Shown: one piece after another, positions 48,205 through 57,942 of the stretch
Layout of the letters: each line of letters opens with the position of its first letter
Position numbering within the stretch: the first letter of the stretch is position 1
From: Craterostigma plantagineum
Taxonomy: Eukaryota > Streptophyta > Magnoliopsida > Lamiales > Linderniaceae
Reading direction: 5' to 3'
Length of the DNA stretch: 64,000 nucleotides
NCBI GenBank assembly: GCA_027422505.1
Contig: JAPQWV010000005.1
Location: 15,382,001-15,446,000 of the forward strand
Translations under genes and position numbers: made by a program
The notes under the pieces: generated by a model
The model's database searches: none
Told to the model about the DNA's origin: nothing
The model's input: the letters and a program-made list of their open reading frames with translations, nothing else

Positions 48205-49169
48205 TGATGTGGACCGTGTAAAACGACTTCCTGGCCACGGCGGTTGGATTAATTGCTTCTTCCCTCGTGAATTATTCTGGCGCGGATCTCTTGTTCTCCG
48301 TCGGCTACCTCTGTCGAACCTAACACCCAAAGCTAAAAAACACGTCAGAAGGGGGCCGGAGTTGGTGCCGGCGTATCCCCTCCGATGCTTAAGTCAGAAA
48401 ATAGGTAAGAGGGAGGTGTGTTGGCTCGCAAAGTGGTGTTTTGTCGTTTTTAAAGCGTACCTGGGAAATGAATTAACCGTCGCTATTTATACTAACCTCA
48501 TTTCATCTCGCCTTGACCTAGCCTCTCACCTTGGCCCGTGTTCTTCGCAGGCCTCGCAGAGGGAACGTGGTTCTTCCCACGATCCCACGTTCTTGTCTCG
48601 TTCGTTTCTCCTTCGTGCCTGTTCTGTTCTCAATAATACTCTCCTAGTCGAGCCTTTGGTTCACTCGAGGAGTCCCGACTTAATCCGGCCTCATTCTCCC
48701 GATCTTTCCCTTCCATTCCCATCGAGCCAACCTCTTTTGGCCTCGAGATATGCCCTGCTCGGGCTCGTTCAGAGTTGCCTCGAGATATACCCTGCTCGGG
48801 CTCGTTCAGGGTTCACCTGGCTTGCGCTCATACACCCTTGTCTGACCTTGCTTCCCTTGCCATGTGGCTTTGGCCGAATCCCCTTGAATATGTTGATCCC
48901 CCGGCCATCTCGGGGATTTCTTTGCGGCCCTTTCCTTGGTTCTTCCCCCGGGAAGTCGGGTCGGGCCCTTCAGCCCTTCCCCTGTCCCAGCTTCCTTGAC
49001 CGGATCACTCTCTTTCCAAGCCCCCTATCTTCGAAGCCTTCTTCCTCGGGTCATCCGGTCAAAATTTCCAATCGGGCTCCCTCCCCTTTCCTTCGCGCCT
49101 CGCTTCTCGCGGGAGTTCTTTGCTAGCTAACGTTATTTTTACCGTTGGCTATAAAACCCGAGGGTAACA
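48205..49169 (-). repeat. 3' LTR of the Retand-type element
   Basis: It begins TGATGTGGACC and ends GGGTAACA on the + strand, with TSD ATTTC just to its left. The TATA-like box on the - strand (TATAAATAG) is at 48483-48491. A 305-codon + strand frame covers most of it but is antisense to the element, and the other LTR copy runs into a different frame after an indel, so I do not call it a gene. Confidence 0.95.
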
Positions 49170-49185
49170 ATAGTCCCCCACTAAA
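49170..49185 (-). other. Polypurine tract region of the Retand-type element
   Basis: On the - strand AGTGGGGGACTAT immediately precedes the LTR start TGTTACCC. The G-rich run is the likely plus-strand primer. Confidence 0.7.
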
Positions 49186-49777
49186 ATAGTCCAAAAAGAG
49201 TGTAACGAGTATTTGGACGTTAGCTATCGGTAAAATAACCGATCGAAAAGCCTTTTGGCCTTTCTCGGGGACCGTCTCGGGCGTTCTAATGCCTTTCCCC
49301 CATCTCTTGGTATCCTCTTATTACGCCACGTCGCGATTTCCTTTAGGCGGGAAACTTGCCGCCCCCTCATATCACGATCAGATCGCTTTCGCCACGTGGC
49401 TCTCATCCAACGGCTCGACGTCGTTTCTTTCTTTTCCTTATTTTCCGTGCTCTTTCCCCTTCCTTTAGGGTTTTCGATCTTCGCCTCCCCCATTTTGCCA
49501 TATCTTCTCAACAATCGCCGGCGCGCCAGTTTCTTCCTCAAATCGACATTTCCTTCCCTGCGATTCGTCTTCTCTACCATCACCAGCGGTAAGTTACTCC
49601 TCTCTCTTCTTCTGTCTCGTTGATTTCGTTTGTCTCTGCCCTGATTTTCGTCTGTGAGTCACGTGATTGTAGCCATAGGTGTTGTTTCCAGTTTTACTCC
49701 GTCTTCCTTTCTTTTTCGCTTTCATGTATCTCTGTATTTACTCCATTAGCTATCTTAGGATTTCATCCCTATTCGTC
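49186..49777 (+). promoter_or_regulatory. Leader and promoter region of the antisense gene
   Basis: This CT-rich stretch between the 3' LTR and the first ATG of the antisense gene holds only short frames. Pyrimidine-rich leader-like sequence (about 49430-49620) and a possible donor GGTAAG at 49588 suggest an untranslated exon and a leader intron. Inferred only. Confidence 0.4.
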
Positions 49778-51953
49778 ATGAGCGGCCCCGCGACTTCGTC
49801 TTCCTCAGTCCATTCGATTTCATTTTCGACCCTCAGCTACCCAGAATCCCCATCTTCTTCTTCATCACTTCTCGCTTCCTTTCTCAATGCCATGGAGGTC
49901 CTGAGTAAATTCCCTGACCTCGATATTTTTCGCCCCCCCCAGATTGTAGGGTACCCGAGCGAGAAAGTCTTTCTCCGAGCTCTAGCCGACTGGACCTCAC
50001 AAATGGAAGAATTTCGCGAGGAAATCAAGCTCCCTTGGCATGAAGTCAACATTTCTTCTCTTCGGGCATCTCACATCCCTCTGATTATCGATCGGGCCGG
50101 GCTGAGTCCTGAATTCGAAGTCAGGATTCCTGGGCCTCGGGACGTGGTCAGCGGCCCTCCCGAAGGATTTCGTACCTTCTTTTTGGATCAGCTGGACATG
50201 GGCCTCCGCCTTCCTCTTGCCCCTTTCATAGCCGAACTTTGCAACCATTACCAAATATCCCCGAGTCAATTGACTCCCAATTCTTACAGTCTTCTCCTCT
50301 CTATGGCGATTCTTATCGAATATTTCCACCTCCCCTTTTCTCTCTCCCTTCTTCTCTCCTTCCTGAAAATAAACCAGAAGGAAACCGGCAAATTCTTCTT
50401 CTCTTCCACTGCTCCGACAGAATTTCTTCTCGGGAATCCTTCCTCTCACAAGGGATGGATGAAGAAATTCTTTTACGTCCGTTCTCCCGAGGGCAGTCCC
50501 GAGAACGACACCACCGATAAATGGCCCAAAGCCATATCTGTATCTACTCCTCTTCCTCTTGCTCCTGACTCAGAGGTTGAGAGGTTCATGGAAGTCCTCG
50601 GGGGTCGAAGCTTCAGCGCTCCTGAGATTGTAAAGGATGATTTACTCTGCCATTTCGGTTATTGCTCCAAGGGGCTAAAAGTAGATAATTTAGGTATATC
50701 ATATCAGCTTTCTACTTCTCTTCCTCGACTTTATCTCTAACTTGATCTCTTCTTGATAGATTCACGCATGGACCTCGCCGACCTGCTAAAAATACAAGAG
50801 CAGATGAAGAAGGGAGGTTCCTCTCAGGCCCCTCCCCCTGCCTCCGTTACTCGGGCTCTCAACAAAGGCAAGGGTAAAGCCCCAGCCACCTCCTCGGGAT
50901 CTCCCAAGTTGGCTCCGAAAAGGAAGGCACCTGCCGCCCCGAGCAGCTCTTTGGCGAAGAAAACTAAATCTAGTGCCCGGCCAAGCGCAGGCGCCGTCGA
51001 AGGCACCCCTTCCCCCACGGATCCCGTCGAGCAACCCGACTACTTCCATCGCCCTCGCGTGGCTCACTGCGTGGAATTTCTTCGGGGTTTCCGGAACGAG
51101 GCCAACCAATCTCACCTCTCGAATATGAACCCTCGGGAGTTCTTCAATCTCTTCGCTCAACATATGGGTCAGGTATCAACTTTCTTCCTATCCCTTATTC
51201 TTCCTTTCGCGTCACATTCCTTCAATCCTAGTTACTCCCCCTTCGCTTGCCAGAGTTTTGCTTGTGGTGCCGAGGCCTTGGAGAGGATGCTTTTCATGCA
51301 CGAAGACTGCATCGCTCTTACCAACTCTGAGAAGAAATTGAAGGAGGAACTGGCTCAGGTCAAGGAGGAGGCCAGCCTGAGGGAAGACGAGCTGAAGAAG
51401 CAGGTGAAAATTGCTCGTGCCGAGTCGGAAAAGGCGATGAAAGCCCTTTCTAAGGAGACAGGGGCTCGGGAGGAGGCGGAGAGGAATTTTCGCGATCTGG
51501 AGGAGAGTGTCGATCGGGATTATCTGCCTCGGGAGGCTTATGGGAGGCAGGTCGTCACGTACTTCAAGTACGGTTTCTGGGGATGCCTCCATCAACTTCG
51601 TAAGGTCTGGGCGCGCCCTAAGTGGAAATTCGACTTTCTAAACGCCGATCAGGCTCTCGCCGAGTGTCCTTCCGAGGGGTATAAACGAGAGACGATAGCT
51701 CAGGGGGGTTCTGAGGACACCGTCCCAGAGGAAATCGTGGCCACTTCCTCAAGTGAGGAAACTGAAGAGGCCCCCTGTCGAGCCAGAGAAAGTTGATCAT
51801 GCGCTCTCCGAAGTCCTGAGGGTTCCTACTCGGGAAGGAGAAGAATGCCCCTGTCCCGACGAGGAGAGAGCACCCCTGGTCGAGTCCGCAGTGACCGGGG
51901 TAGAGGAGATGACGATGGAGTCCCATCAGGCCGGATCGGTCGCTCCATCCTAA
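49778..51953 (+). pseudogene. Antisense gene of the Retand element, gypsy-type 'transposase-like' family (single frameshift)
   Basis: Start is the ATG at 49778 (MSGPATSSSSVHS). Exons are 49778-50693, 50760-51172 and 51254 onward. The introns of 66 and 81 bp have GT..AG borders and keep frame, and the first holds a stop that splicing removes. A folded domain at about residues 40-220 (HIPLIIDRAGLSPEFEVRIPG, GLRLPLAPFIAELCNHYQISP) fits the 'putative gypsy type transposon' family, whose function is unknown. A Lys/Pro/Ala-rich linker follows, then a long coiled coil (EKKLKEELAQVKEEASLREDELKKQ) and an acidic tail. The frame breaks at a C-run near 51772, so as written it stops at 51796 with 623 residues. 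The next frame continues the acidic tail to 51953. It faces opposite to gag-pol, as in other Retand elements. Confidence 0.75.
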
Positions 51954-52594
51954 ACCTTTTTATCCTGTTTGAAAAATGGGCTGTCTTTCTTTCATTGTCT
52001 TTTCTTTTTCCGGATCCTAATGTGTCTTTTTATTTCAGACCATATTATATTAGTGTATTCATGTATTTTCACTCGGCATATCATGCTTGCTCTTGTTGTT
52101 CTTGCACTCTGTCGACAAATGTCTCTTCCCCGCGCGCTTATGATTTTTCCTCGTTCATAAACTCTCTAAAATTAGAAGGCACGATCTCACTGTACTCGAA
52201 AGCTTCTTTCGCCGTGCCGTTCCTCTATAATCATCAGGCTGTGCCCCTCGTGAACGATTCTTGAGAACTCCCTCCTTCCTCTCCGTTCGGTCACGAACGT
52301 TGCCCAACGGTCCTTTTATCCCCGGACCTCGTATTCCTCCCTTTGAATTTCGAATCCCCCCTCAAGATTCGATCTTTGTAACAGTCCGACCTTTACGGGC
52401 CTGTCTCCTTATAAAATCGGTGTTTGTTTCATTGGCTTTGCCCTCTTCTCAACCCTTACTGAGTTTACTTCTTTCAGGTTATTTCGTCTATCAAACTTGG
52501 GACTCTATCCTCCCCTTTTCCTTTTCTTGTAGCTCATAGCTCATTCGTTTTTCCCTTACCCTCTTATTTTTGCATATTTTTGCCCAGCTTGTTA
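51954..52594 (+). other. Spacer between the two antisense reading frames
   Basis: T-rich and CT-rich sequence with only short frames. It probably holds the 3' end of the first antisense gene or a long intron, since the style changes back to coding-like after 52595. Confidence 0.4.
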
Positions 52595-53353
52595 ATGGAT
52601 CCCAGAAGGGCGCATTCTCAACTTAGGAGAAACTTCCCTTCAGATCCTCCATCACGTCCTCTTTGGGATTTATGGGAGGAGGCGACAGGTTTTGTCTCAA
52701 ACGCGAACGCGGATTTTCCGCACAGGGAAGGCCAAGTCCTCGCAGCCCGCCCTTCTCGAGAGGCGCTCTCCTTGGGAGGACTTCGCCAGACCCCTCGCTT
52801 TCTTCTGGAGGCTGATGGTGCTTCCTCCCGCCAGTTCATGGAAAGTTTTCTGGAACCCGATGAAAGCGGCGTCTAGCGAGATTTTCCGACCCCAGCTTCT
52901 GGGATTGGTGGGCTTTAAGCGAGAGTCGGGTCAGTCATACCGGCCTTCACTTTTTGTTCCCTTCTTTCTTTATTCTTTCTTAACTTTCTTCGTTAGTCCT
53001 ACTCACTCTCCTGCGAGGGACTTCGGCGTTATACCCAGCAACGCGCCTTGCTTCAGTACTATGAGGATGCTTGTGCTCGACTGACTACCTTCTTGGGCGA
53101 GAAGGATCGCCAAATCTCTGAGTTAAAGGAGTTGTTGGCTGATTCCCCCGCTGAGAACCAAGACATTCGTTCAAGGCTCCAAGGGAGAAATAATCGGGCT
53201 CGATCCCCTAATCGAATGAGGCGTACCGTATCCCCATACTCGGGCGGGATCTCGGCGTTAAGACGTAAGAAGATTCCTCAAAGTGGGGAGATCTTTACCT
53301 CCTCGGGGATCCGACACCTGGGGACGCCCTACGCTCGGCAGATGAGGCGATAA
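52595..53353 (+). pseudogene. Second antisense reading frame of the Retand element (unrecognised)
   Basis: An ATG at 52595 opens a 93-residue frame (MDPRRAHSQLRRNFPSDPPS) that ends near 52876. A neighbouring frame continues to about 52930. After a probable intron (about 52930-53017, ending in TGCGAG) a third frame runs to 53353. It starts LRRYTQQRALLQYYEDAC, passes through a short coiled coil (EKDRQISELKELLAD) and ends in an Arg-rich tail. The pieces may form one small gene of about 200 residues with a frameshift or a second intron, or the last exons of the upstream antisense gene. I do not recognise a family. Confidence 0.4.
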
Positions 53354-53513
53354 ATATTCTTCATATGCTATTTTTCGCTGTATATTGTCGTTTTATTATT
53401 CAGCGCTACAAATCATGGGGCTTCTAGTTTTTCGCAGACTTTGTTAATCATTATTCTTGCTTTTTCACGCATCTTTCCTTATTTTAACTTTGACCAACAA
53501 TCATGCTGTTCCC

Positions 53514-54352
53514 GGCAATTCTCTTCCTTTTCGTTCGGAGATTTTCTTCACCCTCATGGGTGATCGGGCCTCATCCGAGGACTTTTCTTCATTTTCGTTT
53601 GGAGATTTTCTTCACCCTCATGGGTGATCGGGCCTCATTCGAGGACTTTTCTTCCTTTTCCTTTGGAGATTTTCTTCACCCTCACGGGTGATCGGGCCTC
53701 ATTCGAGGACTTATCTTCATTTTTGTTTGGAGATTTTCTTCACCCTCATGGGTGATCGGGCTTCATCCGAGGACTTTTCTTCATTTTCGTTTGGAGATTT
53801 TCTTCACCCTCATGGGTGATCGGGCCTCATTCGAGGACTTTTCTTCCTTTTCCTTTGGAGATTTTCTTCACCCTCACGGGTGATCGGGCCTCATTCGAGG
53901 ACTTATCTTCATTTTCGTTTGGAGATTTTCTTCACCCTCATGGGTGATCGGGCCTCATCCGAGGACTTCTCTTCATTTTCGTTTGGAGATTTTCTTCACC
54001 CTCATGTGTGATCGGGCCTCATCCGAGGACTTTTCTTCATTTTCGTTTGGAGATTTTCTTCACCCTCATGGGTGATCGGGCCTCATCCGAGGACTTTTCT
54101 TCCTTTTCCTTTGGAGATTTTCTTCACCCTCACGGGTGATCGGGCCTCATTCGAGGACTTATCTTCATTTTCGTTTGGAGATTTTCTTCACCCTCATGGG
54201 TGATCGGGCCTCATCCGAGGACTTTTCTTCATTTTCGTTTGGAGATTTGCTTCACCCTCATGGGTGATCGGGCCTCATCCGAGGACTTTTCTTCATTTTC
54301 GTTTGGAGATTTTCTTCACCCTCATGGGTGATCGGGCCTCATCCGAGGACTT
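53514..54352. repeat. 64-bp tandem repeat, 13 copies, in the 3' region of the Retand element
   Basis: The anchor CGAGGAC recurs every 64 bases exactly, with GAGG at 53577, 53641, 53705 and so on to 54345. Each unit includes GGAGATTTTCTTCACCCTCA and GGGTGATCGGGCCTCAT. Units carrying CACGGGTGATC after TTCCTTTTCCTTTGG recur at about 53651, 53843 and 54099, so larger blocks of three and four units were duplicated. The array lies just past the pol stop (54512, - strand). Confidence 0.95.
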
Positions 54353-54511
54353 TTCCTCCTTTTCCGCGCTTTTTCGGACATAAATGACTTCATTAGAAAT
54401 ACGAATGTTCGGAAATAAGGACAAACAACTTGTGCTACTGAGACTCCCTAACTAAGAAAATAGACAAAGCATGAATGTGATAGATGAATAGGGTACGATC
54501 CCGAGAGTGTC

Positions 54512-55624
54512 TCACGGGTAATATTTCTTCAAATGCCTAGCGTTGTGCGGTCTTCCTAGCTTCTTTCCATCTAAGTCTTCCAGGTAATAGGCGGCTTCTC
54601 CGGCCTTCTTGGTTACCTTATACGGTCCTTCATATTTGGGATCCAGCTTCCCTCGCTCCCCCTTGTGTTGTACCTCCTTCATGACGAGTTCTCCTACCTC
54701 AAACCTTCTCAGGCATACCTTCCGATTGTAAGCTCGGGTGATCTTTCTCTGATAGGCTGCCATCCGAAGCGCGGCCTTTTGTCTCCCCTCCTCGATCAAG
54801 TCCAGTTCATCGGCTCGGAGCCGATCATTCTCTTCTGAATATCCTATAACCCGAGCGCTTTCTTGGCCTATTTCCACGGGTAATACTGCTTCACTTCCGT
54901 ATACTAAGCTAAAGGGTGTCTCCTTCGTCCCTGCGCGAGGAGTGGTTCGATAGGACCAAAGTACACTCTGCAGCTCGTTGAACCAGGCCCTTTTTAACCC
55001 GTCCAGCCGTATCTTTAATGCTTGGATGATGGTTCGATTGGTTACTTCCACCTGGCCATTGCTTTGCGGGTAGGCCACAGAGGTGAATAGTTGCTCGATC
55101 CCATATCCTTCGCACCATTCCTTTAGCTTGCGTCCGCTGAACTGCCTCCCATTGTCGCTAACCAATCTCCTCGGGATCCCAAATCGGCACAAGATATTCT
55201 TCCACAAGAAGGCGATCACCGCAGCTTCGGTAATCCGTGCTAAGGCCTCGGCCTCCACCCACTTGGAGAAATAGTCAATCGCGACCAGGAGGAACCTCTT
55301 CTGCGAGGCATTACCCTCAAACGGTCCGACTATGTCCAGACCCCATTGGTCGAAGGGGCAGGCTGATACCACAGCCTTCATCATTTCCGCTGGTGCCCTT
55401 TGCAAGTTTGCGTGTTTCTGACATCTAAGGCAGCTTCGCACCACCCTGATCGAGTCTGCCCTCATGGTAGGCCAGAAGAAACCAGCCAGCATCGCTTTCC
55501 TTGCCAAGGCTCTTCCTCCAATGTGGCTTCCGCAACTTCCCTCATGAATATCTATCATGGCCTCTTCGGCCTCTTCTTTCGACAAGCATCTCAACAAAGG
55601 GCTCGAATAAGACCTTTTGTACAA
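54512..55624 (-). CDS. Integrase of the Retand-type element
   Basis: A 370-residue open frame on the - strand. Near the N-terminus is the HHCC zinc region (IHEGSCGSHIGGRALARKA, then CLRCQKH). The DDE core follows with Asp in WGLDIVGPFEG, Asp in VSDNGRQFSG and Glu in PQSNGQVEVTNRT. The C-terminus holds the GPYKVTKKAGEAAYYLEDLDG segment and ends RHLKKYYP. Integrase inserts the cDNA into host DNA. As written the frame starts at MYKRSYSSP but in intact relatives it is the end of the pol polyprotein. A one-base-type frameshift at about 55630 separates it from the RNase H part. All three catalytic residues are present. Confidence 0.93.
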   Translation of the reverse strand: MYKRSYSSPLLRCLSKEEAEEAMIDIHEGSCGSHIGGRALARKAMLAGFFWPTMRADSIRVVRSCLRCQKHANLQRAPAEMMKAVVSACPFDQWGLDIVGPFEGNASQKRFLLVAIDYFSKWVEAEALARITEAAVIAFLWKNILCRFGIPRRLVSDNGRQFSGRKLKEWCEGYGIEQLFTSVAYPQSNGQVEVTNRTIIQALKIRLDGLKRAWFNELQSVLWSYRTTPRAGTKETPFSLVYGSEAVLPVEIGQESARVIGYSEENDRLRADELDLIEEGRQKAALRMAAYQRKITRAYNRKVCLRRFEVGELVMKEVQHKGERGKLDPKYEGPYKVTKKAGEAAYYLEDLDGKKLGRPHNARHLKKYYP

Positions 55625-55632
55625 GATTCCGT

Positions 55633-57942
55633 CTATGAGGGTAAAACGGCCAGCCTCCTTTGCGTTATTCTAGCTTGGATCCTGTCCTCGGGTAACACCT
55701 GTTTCCCGAGATAGCGATGGATACTATATCGCCAGTCTTCGGGTTCCAGTTCTCTTATCTCCTCGATCTGGTGGATCTGGGGCGCCCGTTCCACCTTAAT
55801 CCCTTCTTCGGGCATACTTAACGCGCTGGCCCACTTGGCTATTCTGTCTGCCTTTTCGTTCTCCTTCCTATTAATGAGCTCCAACTTAACCTCCTCGAAC
55901 TTTTCCTTTAGCTTTCTGAAAGACTTCGCGTATTCTGCTAGCCTGTCCTCCTTAATAGCAAAATTCCCCTCGACTTGTTGGACCACCAGCTGTGAGTCAG
56001 AATATAAAGTTACTCGGGCCAATCCCATCCTGATCGCTGTCCTCATTCCCAGCAAGAGAGCTTCATATTCGACTTCGTTATTGGAGGCTCGAAAGTCCAG
56101 CCTCACCCCCAAGCTAGTCTCCTCGCCCCAGGGTGAAACGATTACCACCCCGACGCCATTGCCGAACTGACAAGAGGAACCATCCACATAGATCTTCCAC
56201 ATCTCAACCGGTCCCTCTTCTGTCATTTCGACAATGAAATTAGCCAGGGCCTGCGCTTTGATGGCCACCCGGGGTCGAAACTGGATGTCGTACTCCCCTA
56301 ACTCGGTTACCCATTTGATCGATCTTCCTGAGATATCCGGGCGAGTCACGATCACCCCCAACGGACTGTTGGTGGGTACTACGATCGGGTGTGATAGGAA
56401 GTAAGGCCTCAACCTCCTGGCTGTGATCACCAAGGCTAATAACAATTTTTCCTGAGAAGTGTATCGAACTTCCGCACCCTTCAGGAGATGGCTGACAAAG
56501 TAGACCGGCTTCTGCACCTTTTCTTCTTCCCGGACCATCACAGAGCTAACTGCCCGAGGAGTGGCTGAGAGATAGACGAGAAGTTCCTCCCCAGGCGTTG
56601 GCTTGTTCAATATTGGTAGCTCCTTCAAGTATTCCTTCAACTCTTGAAAAGCCTTCTCACACTCGGGCGTCCACTCAAAATCCTTGACCTTTCTCAACAC
56701 TTTGAAGAATGGCATACTTCTTTCTGCTGACCTGGAAATAAATCGGGATAGGGCCGTGACCCTCCCTGTCAGCCTCTGGACCTCGTTGAGATTCTTTGGG
56801 GAGGCCATGTTAGCAATGGCTTTCACTTTGTCGGGGTTGGCCTCGATACCAGATCTGGTGACCATGTACCCTAAGAACTTTCCCGAGCGTACCCCGAATG
56901 TGCACTTAGCGGGGTTTAACTTCAAGCCATACCTTCGGGCCGTAGAAAAAGTTTCACGGAGATCTCCCGAAAAGCTACCCTCTGTTTTGGACTTGATCAG
57001 GATATCGTCCACATAAACTTCTACGTTTCGTCCTATCTGTGCCTCGAAAACCCGATCCATTAGTCTTTGATAAGTGGCTCCTGCGTTCTTCAGTCCGAAC
57101 GGCATGACCACGTAGCAAAAGGTTCCTTCTGAGGTGATGAAGCTGACTTTAGGTTGGTCCTCTTCGGCCAACCCGATCTGATGATAGCCCTGGAAAGCGT
57201 CTAGGAAGCATAAGAACTCATGCCAGGCTGTGGAGTCTACCAACTGGTCGATGCGCGGCAAGGGGTAACAATCCTTCGGGCATGCTTTATTCAGGTCTCG
57301 GAAGTCGACGCACATGCGCCATTTTCCCGCCGACTTAGGGACCAACACCACGTTTGACAGCCAGGTCGGGAACTGTATTTCCCGAATATACCCCGCTTTC
57401 AGGAGGTCCCCCACTTGTTCCTTAACTATCGCGTCCTTTTGTGCACCGAGATGTCTCTTTTTCTGGAAGACTGGCCTGACCGTGGGGGAGATGTTTAGTC
57501 GGTGCTCCATTATATTCCTTGGTATCACGGTGAGTTCATTCGCCGACCAGGCAAACACATCTTCGTTCTCCTTCAGCTGCCTGATGAGGTCGGCCTTCAG
57601 CTCGGGAGATAAGTCTCGAGCAATCTTGACCGTTCCTGATGGAGGTCTGATCACCACTTCCTCTGTTTCGCCTTCAGTTCCCACTTCCTGAAGGGCGTGT
57701 ATGGCGTAGAGGGCTCCGCGGCTTCGGGGATGGCCTTCTCGATGGGTTTTCAATGACTTCAACTCAATCCTTACTTCTTCCACGTAGCATTTACGCGCTG
57801 TTTTCCGATCCCCGAGTACCTCTCCTACCCGATCTCCCACCGGAAACTTCATTTTTTGATGTAGAGCCGAGGCGATTGCTGCAAAGGAGCTAAGCACCGG
57901 GCGCCCCAATATAACGTTGTAAGAGGAAGACATGTCGACCAC
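55633..57942 (-). CDS. Reverse transcriptase with dual RNase H of the Retand-type element
   Basis: A 769-residue open frame on the - strand. It begins with the end of the protease (MVDMSSSYNVILGRPVLSSF). The reverse transcriptase follows, with WRMCVDFRDLNKACPKD, FLDAFQGYHQI, the VMPFGLKNAGATYQRLM block and the catalytic YVDDILIKS. A decayed classical RNase H (LLVYLSATPRAVSSVMVREE, TSQEKLLLALV) comes next, and then a second, archaeal-type RNase H (WKIYVDGSSCQFGNGVGVV, NNEVEYEALLLGM, LYSDSQLVVQQVEG). In Tat elements the second domain is thought to supply the activity that removes the RNA strand. The ATG used here is not the natural start, because gag-protease should read through. A frameshift lies at each end (about 57942 and about 55630). 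Confidence 0.94.
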   Translation of the reverse strand: MVDMSSSYNVILGRPVLSSFAAIASALHQKMKFPVGDRVGEVLGDRKTARKCYVEEVRIELKSLKTHREGHPRSRGALYAIHALQEVGTEGETEEVVIRPPSGTVKIARDLSPELKADLIRQLKENEDVFAWSANELTVIPRNIMEHRLNISPTVRPVFQKKRHLGAQKDAIVKEQVGDLLKAGYIREIQFPTWLSNVVLVPKSAGKWRMCVDFRDLNKACPKDCYPLPRIDQLVDSTAWHEFLCFLDAFQGYHQIGLAEEDQPKVSFITSEGTFCYVVMPFGLKNAGATYQRLMDRVFEAQIGRNVEVYVDDILIKSKTEGSFSGDLRETFSTARRYGLKLNPAKCTFGVRSGKFLGYMVTRSGIEANPDKVKAIANMASPKNLNEVQRLTGRVTALSRFISRSAERSMPFFKVLRKVKDFEWTPECEKAFQELKEYLKELPILNKPTPGEELLVYLSATPRAVSSVMVREEEKVQKPVYFVSHLLKGAEVRYTSQEKLLLALVITARRLRPYFLSHPIVVPTNSPLGVIVTRPDISGRSIKWVTELGEYDIQFRPRVAIKAQALANFIVEMTEEGPVEMWKIYVDGSSCQFGNGVGVVIVSPWGEETSLGVRLDFRASNNEVEYEALLLGMRTAIRMGLARVTLYSDSQLVVQQVEGNFAIKEDRLAEYAKSFRKLKEKFEEVKLELINRKENEKADRIAKWASALSMPEEGIKVERAPQIHQIEEIRELEPEDWRYSIHRYLGKQVLPEDRIQARITQRRLAVLPS

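Noticed and set aside
48209..49126. A 305-codon open frame in the LTR, repeated at 59939-60859
   Set aside because: It is antisense to the element, starts at the LTR edge with a GTG, has no recognisable domain, and its C-terminus differs between the two LTRs because of a one-base indel. It looks like chance openness in GC- and CT-rich sequence.
49224..49623. Overlapping + and - frames of about 120 codons after the 3' LTR
   Set aside because: Both read through the leader-like CT-rich region, lack domains, and neither fits the splice structure of the antisense gene.
53514..54352. Regular repeats reminiscent of a CRISPR array
   Set aside because: Units are continuous 64-bp tandem copies without unique spacers, inside a plant retrotransposon.
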